From NCBI GenBank assembly GCA_041908065.1, contig JAYRGC010000056.1, forward strand, positions 1 through 28,650: a stretch of DNA of 28,650 bases. The letters are read 5' to 3'. Of the stretch, positions 22,607 to 28,650 are shown piece after piece. The DNA is from JAYRGC01 sp041908065 (lineage in GTDB: Bacteria > Pseudomonadota > Alphaproteobacteria > UBA9219). A program made the position numbers and the translations under genes. Every line of letters begins with the position of its first letter. Positions within the stretch are counted from its first letter, which is position 1. Below the pieces are notes generated by a model, which was not told the DNA's origin, made no database searches, and was given only the letters and a program-made list of their open reading frames with translations.

Positions 22607-23296
22607 TCAAAAATCCAAATTGGCGTAGTTCCGTTGCGGCGGCAGACCCGGGATGTGATCCCCCAGTATAGAGCGGAACGAGGGGCGGGACTTTATGCGG
22701 ACGTACCAGTCTTTGGCGTCCTGATGTTTGTCCCACGGCACGTCACCGATATAATCCACAACCGAGAGTTGCGCCGCGGCGGCCAGATCGGCCAAGGTAA
22801 GGTCGTCTCCGGCCAGCCAGTTGCGCCGTCCTGCCAGTTGGCCGATGTAATCCAGGTGGGGGTGGAGGTTTTGGCATCCGGCGCGGATCAGCTTGCTGTC
22901 GGGCTCGCCGCCGCCGCTCAGCCGTTTGACGGCTTTTTCGCCTACGATAAGTGCTACGGCTTCACTCCACATTCGTTGTTCGAACCATTGCGCCAGTCGA
23001 CGGGTTTCGGCGCGGGCGACAGGATCTTTGCCCAGCAGGGAACGCCCTTCGACGGTTTCGTCGATGTATTCGCAAATGGCGGTCGCGTCGGCTAAAGCCG
23101 ATTTTCGGTTGTCTGACTGCACCACCAAGGTCGGAACTTCGCCCGAAGGATTAAGTTCGAGGTATTCAGGCCGAGGCTCCCACGGCTTTTCCACGACGCA
23201 TTCGCAATGCGCGCCTTTTTCGGCCAAGGCCATTCGTATCCTCCGCGAGGGCGGATCGAGTGGGTGGTGGTGGAGGCTGACGATCGACAAGGGCAT
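22607..23296 (-). CDS. fzlA: Glutathione S-transferase-like protein, FzlA-type
   Basis: This 229-aa protein has a GST fold: an N-terminal thioredoxin-like domain (1-80) and a C-terminal helical domain. Details point to FzlA, the alphaproteobacterial FtsZ-binding division protein, rather than a detoxifying GST: HHPLDPPSRRIRMALAEKG at the N-terminus, EKPWEPRPEYLELNPSGEVPTL, DYIGDVPWDKHQDAKDWYVRIKSRPSFRSILGD, and a C-terminus ending ANLDF. Trp39 and Asp228 sit one residue from positions recalled as functionally important in Caulobacter FzlA. The active-site Cys/Ser of classical GSTs is not obvious. It is divergent from secA with 171 bases between them. A generic GST remains the alternative. Confidence 0.8.
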   Translation of the reverse strand: MPLSIVSLHHHPLDPPSRRIRMALAEKGAHCECVVEKPWEPRPEYLELNPSGEVPTLVVQSDNRKSALADATAICEYIDETVEGRSLLGKDPVARAETRRLAQWFEQRMWSEAVALIVGEKAVKRLSGGGEPDSKLIRAGCQNLHPHLDYIGQLAGRRNWLAGDDLTLADLAAAAQLSVVDYIGDVPWDKHQDAKDWYVRIKSRPSFRSILGDHIPGLPPQRNYANLDF

Positions 23297-23369
23297 GGCA
23301 CTTCAGGGCAAGGTTCCGAGTTCGCCATAACTATCACAAGGCGGTTTGAGGTTAAAGAGCCGCATTGCC

Positions 23370-23398
23370 TTGTATATGCCCATTTCAGGCCTTATATG
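23370..23398 (+). promoter_or_regulatory. Candidate secA promoter
   Basis: TTGTAT (-35) and TATATG (-10) are separated by 17 bases. The predicted start of transcription is near 23405, which would place a stem-loop (23404-23429) at the very 5' end of the mRNA. Confidence 0.4.
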
Positions 23399-23403
23399 GA
23401 GGG

Positions 23404-23429
23404 GGGAATTCCGCTGCGGCGAAATTCCC
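23404..23429 (+). promoter_or_regulatory. Stem-loop in the secA leader
   Basis: GGGAATT (23404-23410) pairs with AATTCCC (23423-23429), with additional GC pairing possible inside. It lies 38 bases before the secA start codon. A role in mRNA stability or translation control is possible but unproven. Confidence 0.45.
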
Positions 23430-23467
23430 AAGGCGGTTTTTACGGTAAAGCAGGAAAAGGGGAAATT

Positions 23468-26215
23468 ATGCTCGCTTCGTTAGCCCGCAAGGTATTCGGT
23501 TCGCACAACGACAGAGTGCTGCGTTCCCAGAACCGCACGGTGGAACGCATAAACGCCATCGAACCTGATTTTACGCGGTTGTCGGACGACGCCTTGCGCG
23601 GCAAGACGGCGGAATACCGCAAGCGGTTGGAGAACGGGGAGGGGCTGGACAGCCTTTTGCCCGAGGCCTTCGCCACGGTGCGCGAAGCGGCGCGGCGGGT
23701 GCTGGGGCAGCGGCATTTCGACGTCCAGCTGCGCGGCGGCATGGTTTTGCATCAGGGACGAATCGCCGAGATGCGAACCGGCGAAGGAAAAACCTTGGTC
23801 GCCACCTTGCCGGTTTACCTGAACGCCTTGTCCGGCAAGGGCGTTCATGTCGTGACGGTAAACGATTATTTGGCCAAGCGCGACAGCGCGTGGATGGGCA
23901 GGGTTTACGGTTTCCTCGGCATGACGGCAGGATGCATCGTCCACGGGCTTGACGACGACGAACGCCGCGCCGCCTACGCCTGCGACATCACCTATGGAAC
24001 CAACAACGAGTTCGGATTCGACTACTTGCGCGACAACATGAAGTTTTCGCTCGCCGACATGTGCCAAAGGGCTTTCAATTACGCCATCGTGGACGAGGTG
24101 GACAGCATCCTGATCGACGAGGCGCGGACGCCGCTTATAATCTCCGGTCCTGCCGAGGATTCCTCCGAGCTTTACATCAAGGTCAACGCGCTGATCCCCA
24201 ATCTTTCGGCGGAGGACTATGAAAAGGACGAAAAGAACAAGACCATCTCGCTGACCGAATCCGGCAACGACAAGATGGAAAAGCTGTTGGCCGAGGCCGG
24301 ATTGCTGGCCGAGGGATCCTCCATGTACGACAGCCACAACATGGCCGCCGTGCATCACACCAATCAGGCGTTGCGCGCCCACAAGATGTTCTCTCGCGAC
24401 GTGGACTACATCGTCAAGGGCGGCAAGGTCGTCATCATCGACGAGTTCACCGGACGCATGATGGAAGGCCGCCGCTATTCCGACGGCCTGCATCAGGCTT
24501 TGGAGGCCAAGGAAAAAGTCGAGGTGCAGCGCGAAAACCAGACGTTGGCGTCCATCACTTTCCAGAACTATTTCCGCCTTTATCCCAAGCTGGCGGGCAT
24601 GACCGGAACCGCGCTGACCGAGGCGGCGGAGTTCGCGGAGATATACAGCCTAGAGGTGGTCGACATTCCCACCAACAGGCCGGTGTCCCGCGTCGATATG
24701 GACGACGAGATATATGGCTCGATGAAGGAGAAGTACGACGCCATCGTGGAGGCGATAGAGGATTGCCGCCGCCGCGAGCAACCGGTTTTGGTCGGCACGG
24801 TTTCGATCGAAAAATCCGAGGCTTTGGCGGAAATGCTGAAGAAGCGCAAGATTCCGCACAACGTCCTGAACGCCCGCTATCACGAGCAGGAGGCGGCGAT
24901 CATCGCGCAGGCCGGACGCTCGGGAGCCATCACCATCGCCACCAACATGGCGGGACGCGGCACGGACATCCAGTTGGGCGGCAATCTGGAGATGCGTCTG
25001 GAGGAGGAGCTTAAGGACATAACCGACGAAACGGCGCGGGAATCCCGCGCCGCCGCCATCCGCAAGGAGGTGGAGGCGGATCGCGACAAGGCGCGCCGCG
25101 CCGGAGGGCTTTTCATCATAGGAACCGAACGCCACGAATCCCGCCGCATCGACAACCAGCTGCGCGGCCGTTCGGGGCGGCAGGGCGATCCCGGGGCTTC
25201 CAAGTTTTATTTGTCGCTGGAAGACGACCTGATGCGTATCTTCGGCATGGAGCGCGCCGAAGGGATGTTGGCCAAGTTGGGGTTGCGCGACGGCGAAAAG
25301 ATCGCCCATCCGTGGGTCAGCACGTTGCTGAAGAAAGCCCAGCACAAGGTGGAGGCGCGGAACTTCGACATCCGCAAGAACCTGCTGAAGTTCGACAACA
25401 TAATGAACAACCAGCGGCGGGTGATCTATGACCAGCGCAGGGAGATAATGGCTGCGGACGACATCAACGCGACGATCGCCGAGCTGCGCCGCGACGTTAT
25501 CGCCTCCACGGTCGTCCGCTATATCCCCGCCAACTCCTACCCCGAGCAATGGGACATAGAAGGCCTGAAAAAGCAGGCCGAATATCTTTTGGGGATGCAA
25601 CTTCCGATCGACGAATGGAGCCGCAAGGAGGGCGTCGCCGAATCCGAGATCGAGGAGGATATCCGCAAGGCCGCCGACGCCAAGATGGCGGAGAAAGAGG
25701 CGGCCATCGGGGCGGAGAACATGCGTCGCGCCGAAAAGGCCGCGCTGTTGGGAATCCTCGACCAATCGTGGAAGGATCATCTTTTGGCGTTGGATCATTT
25801 GCGCCAAGGCATCCATTTGCGCGGCTATGGCCAACGCGATCCGCTCAACGAATACAGCCGCGAGGCTTTCGACATGTTCCGCCAGATGCTGGATCATGTG
25901 CGGGAGCAGACGACGCGCGTGCTGATGATGGTCGAGGCGCGGATGCCGACGTTGGAGGAATACGTCGAACGCCGCCGCCGCGAGATGGAGGAAATGCGGA
26001 GGCTCAACCCTGACGAGGCGTCGCAATTCGGCGGAGGGGAATCTTCCTCCGGCGACGCTCCGGTTCGTTCCGCTTCGCCGCCGCTGCGCCACTTTCCGGC
26101 CCGCAACAGCTTCGACGCCGGAAATCCCGAAACATGGGGCGATACCCCGCGCAATTCTCCCTGTCCGTGCGGATCGGGGAAAAAGTACAAGCATTGCCAC
26201 GGGGCGGTGGGATGA
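23468..26215 (+). CDS. secA: Preprotein translocase ATPase SecA
   Basis: This 915-aa motor drives export of unfolded proteins through SecYEG. Walker A is MRTGEGKT near residue 101 and the DEAD-type segment DEVDSILIDEARTPLI begins near 209. The preprotein-binding domain follows. NBD2 contains TNMAGRGTDIQLGGN and the conserved QLRGRSGRQGDPG. The helical scaffold and wing domains are present. The C-terminus carries the zinc/SecB-binding motif CPCGSGKKYKHCH (899-911). The frame is open back to 23207 and an in-frame ATG exists at 23396, but the ATG at 23468 gives the conserved MLASLARKVFG start. Upstream is a possible promoter with a 5' stem-loop. It is divergent from fzlA. Confidence 0.97.
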   Translation: MLASLARKVFGSHNDRVLRSQNRTVERINAIEPDFTRLSDDALRGKTAEYRKRLENGEGLDSLLPEAFATVREAARRVLGQRHFDVQLRGGMVLHQGRIAEMRTGEGKTLVATLPVYLNALSGKGVHVVTVNDYLAKRDSAWMGRVYGFLGMTAGCIVHGLDDDERRAAYACDITYGTNNEFGFDYLRDNMKFSLADMCQRAFNYAIVDEVDSILIDEARTPLIISGPAEDSSELYIKVNALIPNLSAEDYEKDEKNKTISLTESGNDKMEKLLAEAGLLAEGSSMYDSHNMAAVHHTNQALRAHKMFSRDVDYIVKGGKVVIIDEFTGRMMEGRRYSDGLHQALEAKEKVEVQRENQTLASITFQNYFRLYPKLAGMTGTALTEAAEFAEIYSLEVVDIPTNRPVSRVDMDDEIYGSMKEKYDAIVEAIEDCRRREQPVLVGTVSIEKSEALAEMLKKRKIPHNVLNARYHEQEAAIIAQAGRSGAITIATNMAGRGTDIQLGGNLEMRLEEELKDITDETARESRAAAIRKEVEADRDKARRAGGLFIIGTERHESRRIDNQLRGRSGRQGDPGASKFYLSLEDDLMRIFGMERAEGMLAKLGLRDGEKIAHPWVSTLLKKAQHKVEARNFDIRKNLLKFDNIMNNQRRVIYDQRREIMAADDINATIAELRRDVIASTVVRYIPANSYPEQWDIEGLKKQAEYLLGMQLPIDEWSRKEGVAESEIEEDIRKAADAKMAEKEAAIGAENMRRAEKAALLGILDQSWKDHLLALDHLRQGIHLRGYGQRDPLNEYSREAFDMFRQMLDHVREQTTRVLMMVEARMPTLEEYVERRRREMEEMRRLNPDEASQFGGGESSSGDAPVRSASPPLRHFPARNSFDAGNPETWGDTPRNSPCPCGSGKKYKHCHGAVG

Positions 26216-26260
26216 CCTAGAATCGCCTTGTGGGAGGCAAACAAATCAGGGGGGGACGTA

Positions 26261-27088
26261 ATGAGGATTGTTTTGTTGGCGATTGCCATGCTGATGGTTC
26301 TAACTACGTCCGCAAGCGCAGCGCAAAAAGAGACGGCCTTCGACAGAGTCGTGCGCACCAATATCTTGAGGTGCGGATACGTGGTCCTACCGCCAGAGTT
26401 GTCACGCGATCCCAATACCAAGGAAATTTCCGGCGTTTCTCACGACATAATAGTGGAGGTAGCCAAAAGGTTGGGTTTGAAAGTTGAATGGACCGAGGAA
26501 GTGAACTTCGCGACCATGGCGGAAGGCTTCAAAACCGGACGTTACGATGCGTTATGTTTTTCGACCTATAGATGGCTTCCGTCCGCACGCGCTATGGAGT
26601 TTACCGATCCGCTGTTCTATAGCACCACAAGCATTTATGTTCGCAAAAACGACAAGCGTTTTAACGGTGAAATAGCCAATATAAACTCTCCATCTATTAC
26701 CGTGGCCACTATAGATGGCGAGGCATCGACGGCTATCCACGATGAGGATTTTCCGCAAGCCAAGACGCTTTCCATGCCACAAAGCACCGATTTGTCCATG
26801 ATGCTGGAATCCGTCGCTCTCAAAAAGGCCGATGTGGCTTTTGCAAATCCCTTGGTGGTTATGCCCTACATGCTTTCAAAGCCTGATGCTTTGAAGAAGA
26901 TAAAAACCAAGGTGCCATTGAGGATAAACGGGCATTCTTTTGCCATTGGCAAAGGTGAACACGATCTTTTGACCATGCTGAACGCGGCGATTGTTGAATT
27001 GCACGCTAGCGGGTTCATAGACGCCGTTCTGGATAAATATGAAAAAGTCCCCGACAGCTTCGTTCGCGTCAAAGGCATGGTCAGGTAA
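26261..27088 (+). CDS. Periplasmic amino-acid-type substrate-binding protein (SBP_bac_3)
   Basis: This 275-aa protein has a signal peptide (residues 1-20, ending SASA) and the fold pattern of family-3 solute-binding proteins for polar amino acids. Typical parts are ILRCGYVVLPPEL, GVSHDIIVEVAKRLGLKVEWTEEVNFATMAEGFKTGRYDAL, and RAMEFTDPLFYSTTSIYVRK. The ligand cannot be named. No permease or ATPase gene is adjacent, so it is an orphan and may act with a distant transporter or a sensor. The ATG follows a G-rich GGGGGGA site. Its DNA is visibly more AT-rich and uses a wider codon mix than secA upstream, which could mean later acquisition. Confidence 0.88.
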   Translation: MRIVLLAIAMLMVLTTSASAAQKETAFDRVVRTNILRCGYVVLPPELSRDPNTKEISGVSHDIIVEVAKRLGLKVEWTEEVNFATMAEGFKTGRYDALCFSTYRWLPSARAMEFTDPLFYSTTSIYVRKNDKRFNGEIANINSPSITVATIDGEASTAIHDEDFPQAKTLSMPQSTDLSMMLESVALKKADVAFANPLVVMPYMLSKPDALKKIKTKVPLRINGHSFAIGKGEHDLLTMLNAAIVELHASGFIDAVLDKYEKVPDSFVRVKGMVR

Positions 27089-27137
27089 TTCGGTGATTCA
27101 TGAAACCTCACATCTACATCATAGGCAGAGAAAATGC

Positions 27138-27311
27138 ATGATTCATCCTTCCACTAATGAAACCATCCGTAAAATCGATGAGGGGATCCCTGCGGTCATC
27201 AAGGCCGCCATCGAAAAAGCGCGGCAGACAAAAACCAAGCTGGTGGTATGGAGGGACGGCAAAGTAATCGAAATTGAACCCGACGAGTCAGAAAAGGCCG
27301 ACAACCACTAA
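27138..27311 (+). CDS. Small hypothetical protein, 57 aa
   Basis: This is a short acidic/basic protein with a probable helix (TIRKIDEGIPAVIKAAIEKARQ) followed by a beta-hairpin-like stretch KTKLVVWRDGKVIEIEPDE. The pattern of a helix plus a '..VWRDGKV.E..' strand pair recurs in small uncharacterised bacterial proteins, but no function is known. The frame is open from 27039; the ATG at 27138 has GAGA upstream and lies clear of the preceding gene. The TAA stop at 27309-27311 directly precedes an olsB candidate ATG, so the two genes are probably translated from one mRNA. It may be a small regulator or an antitoxin-like partner, but no toxin gene is beside it. Confidence 0.55.
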   Translation: MIHPSTNETIRKIDEGIPAVIKAAIEKARQTKTKLVVWRDGKVIEIEPDESEKADNH

Positions 27312-27326
27312 ATGGGAGCTTTCCCA

Positions 27327-28160
27327 ATGTTCGATGCTTCCAGTTCTTCCCCCCTGCTGGTCAACGCGACCACCGGCAGCCTAGAGGTCAGGCTGGCCGC
27401 CAGCGAGGCCGACGTGGACGCCGTGCAGGCCTTGCGCTATCGCGTGTTCTACGAGGAAATGGGCGCGAAACCGACGCCTGAGATGCGGTTGCGCGGGCGC
27501 GATTTCGATTCCATGGACGCGCATTGCGACCATCTGCTTTTGGTCGACAACGCCATTGACGGCGGGCAAGTGGTCGGCACTTACCGTCTGATACGGCGCG
27601 CCGCCGCCGCCGCCAACGGCGCGTTTTATTCAGAGGGCGAATACGACATAACGCCGTTGCTGAATTATTCCGGAGAAATCATGGAGTTGGGGCGTTCCTG
27701 CATCGCCGCGTCCCATCGCTCGGTCACAGTGATGCAGACGCTGTGGCGCGGCTTGGCCGCCTATATCAATCGCCACGAAATAGCTTTGATGTTCGGTTGC
27801 GCCAGCCTGCCCGGGACGGATCCGCAAGCCCACGCCGTGGCGTTGTCGTACCTTTACCACCATCATTTGGCTCCTCCGGCTTTGCGGGCGCGGGCTTTGC
27901 CGGAGAGGTATGTGGATATGCAAATCCTGCCGCGTGAAGCGTTCGATCCTGACAAGGCTTTCGACAACATGAAGATGGATCCGCGCAGCGGCGGCAACAG
28001 CCTGCCGCCGTTGATAAAGGGCTATCTGCGCGTCGGGGGATATATCGGGGACGGGGCGGTGGTGGACGATCAGTTCAACACCACAGACGTCCTTATAATC
28101 GCGAAAACCGAGCTTATAACCGGAAGCTACATGCGCCATTACGAGCGGGCGGGAAGATGA
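27327..28160 (+). CDS. olsB: L-ornithine N(alpha)-acyltransferase OlsB
   Basis: This 277-aa GNAT-fold enzyme transfers a 3-hydroxyacyl group from acyl carrier protein to ornithine, the first step in ornithine-lipid synthesis. Family features are LEVRLAASEADVDAVQALRYRVFYEEMGAK near the N-terminus, the DxxCDHLL region (DAHCDHLLLVD), VVGTYRLIRR, and the ELGRSCIAASHR segment in the acyl-binding core. The C-terminal part PPLIKGYLRVGGYIGDGAVVDDQFNTTDV is also typical. An ATG at 27312 abuts the previous stop, but the ATG at 27327 has GGGAG eight bases upstream and is preferred. olsA, the second acyltransferase, is not in the window; OlsA can be encoded elsewhere. Confidence 0.92.
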   Translation: MFDASSSSPLLVNATTGSLEVRLAASEADVDAVQALRYRVFYEEMGAKPTPEMRLRGRDFDSMDAHCDHLLLVDNAIDGGQVVGTYRLIRRAAAAANGAFYSEGEYDITPLLNYSGEIMELGRSCIAASHRSVTVMQTLWRGLAAYINRHEIALMFGCASLPGTDPQAHAVALSYLYHHHLAPPALRARALPERYVDMQILPREAFDPDKAFDNMKMDPRSGGNSLPPLIKGYLRVGGYIGDGAVVDDQFNTTDVLIIAKTELITGSYMRHYERAGR

Positions 28161-28186
28161 CGGAATAGGCGGAGTTCGCCACTGCC

Positions 28187-28282
28187 GTCATTGCGAGCGT
28201 CGCCATTGCGACGCGAAGCAATCCAGATTCATGGAGCAACGGCACTGGATTGCTTCGCCGCCAAGGGGCGGCTCGCAATGAC
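28187..28282. repeat. Cloverleaf palindromic repeat core (copy E, short side arm)
   Basis: It is nearly the same as the core at 18563-18659: outer arms GTCATTGCGAG/CTCGCAATGAC, left hairpin GCGTCGC-CATT-GCGACGC, inner arms GAAGCAATCCA and TGGATTGCTTC, right hairpin GCCGCC-AAGG-GGCGGC. The loop (GATTCATGGAGCAACGGCAC) resembles that of copy C. It lies 27 bases after olsB. No terminal inverted repeats are visible. Confidence 0.85.
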
Positions 28283-28350
28283 GTGCGAATCCAAGGTTGA
28301 TGTTCGTATGACGGAAGTTATGCAAGAGGGCTAATGTCCTCTGAGTCCGC

Positions 28351-28528
28351 GTTCCCAAGGTTTGTGTTCCCTGAGCTTGTCGAAGGGAACTTCCGCGATC
28401 AACGCGCCGTAATCCCTCCTCTCCCTCTGGGAGAGGATAGGTTTGCCCGAATTTTCGCCTTCGAAAATTCGCGGCAATACCTTGGTGAGGGTTCTTTTCT
28501 CAAACCCAACTTGATAACCCTCACCAAG
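28351..28528. repeat. Mosaic of four consecutive hairpins
   Basis: Four inverted repeats follow one another: GTTCCCT...AGGGAAC (28366-28390); CCTCTCCC-TCT-GGGAGAGG (28418-28436); GAATTTTCG-CCTT-CGAAAATTC (28449-28470); and CTTGGTGAGGGTT paired with AACCCTCACCAAG (28481-28528). The first matches the repeat at 2041-2079. No coding signal is present. Confidence 0.75.
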
Positions 28529-28529
28529 C

Positions 28530-28650
28530 GGGGGGGGGGGGGGTGTGGGGGCGTAAAAAAGGCCCCCCCGCACCGGAAAACCCCGGGGGGCGAACCCCCC
28601 CCCGCCCCCCGCCGAGAAGAGCCGAAAGGTGTTTGGTTTTGGGGGGCAGA
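28530..28650. other. Low-complexity, probably erroneous sequence at the window end
   Basis: A run of 14 G is followed by long C and G runs with little resemblance to the rest of the window. No gene or structured repeat can be supported. It looks like low-quality contig-end sequence. Confidence 0.7.

Noticed and set aside
23207..23467. 87-residue N-terminal extension of SecA
   Set aside because: The extension overlaps fzlA on the other strand and the probable promoter. SecA proteins start at the equivalent of the ATG at 23468.
1..28650. CRISPR array
   Set aside because: The repeated sequences are dispersed kilobases apart and palindromic throughout. There is no regular repeat-spacer series and there are no cas genes.

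Overview
The window looks like a chromosomal segment of a free-living alphaproteobacterium, probably Rhodospirillales-like. The case rests on several alphaproteobacterial genes: an RcdA (DUF1465) protein with a CtrA-type box upstream, an FzlA-like GST-fold protein, DUF1036, an HpnN hopanoid-type RND protein next to MlaA, and OlsB of ornithine-lipid synthesis. Leucine is mostly TTG and coding density is high. No phage, plasmid, transposase, rRNA or CRISPR array is visible. The species cannot be named from the sequence alone.

Layout. 1-2014 (+): a carboxylesterase and a GGDEF diguanylate cyclase. 2407-6035 (-): aconitase followed 20 bp later by an unusual stand-alone ClpB-D1-like AAA+ ATPase. 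6209-10198 (+): DUF1036 exported protein, HpnN and MlaA, closed by a clear terminator. 10549-14142 (+): a cysteine-rich lipoprotein, pyruvate kinase and a TPR-glycosyltransferase. 14296-18518 (+): sucA and sucB. 18781-21315 (-): an orphan PotF-like binding protein, purK and tRNA-Gln. 21587-22054 (+): rcdA, convergent with rpmE. 22607-23296 (-): fzlA-like gene, divergent from secA (23468-26215, +). 26261-28160 (+): an orphan amino-acid-type binding protein, a 57-aa protein and olsB.

The genes form themes rather than one pathway: central carbon metabolism (acnA, pyk, sucAB), envelope lipids and export (hpnN, mlaA, olsB, secA, lipoproteins), and the alphaproteobacterial cell cycle (rcdA, fzlA, a GGDEF protein).

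The most distinctive content is between the genes. A palindromic repeat occurs as four full copies and one partial copy. Its core can be drawn as a cloverleaf with exchangeable side hairpins. In two copies the core sits inside a longer element of about 250-270 bp with terminal inverted repeats, resembling a MITE. A further lone end is seen near 19924. A second mosaic of hairpins fills the right end, which then decays into homopolymer-rich sequence that looks like a contig-end artefact. No complete new defence or biosynthetic system was seen. The strongest candidates for new biology are the nested repeat family, the minimal AAA+ protein behind aconitase, and the lipoprotein with a duplicated CX3CX6CX3C motif.
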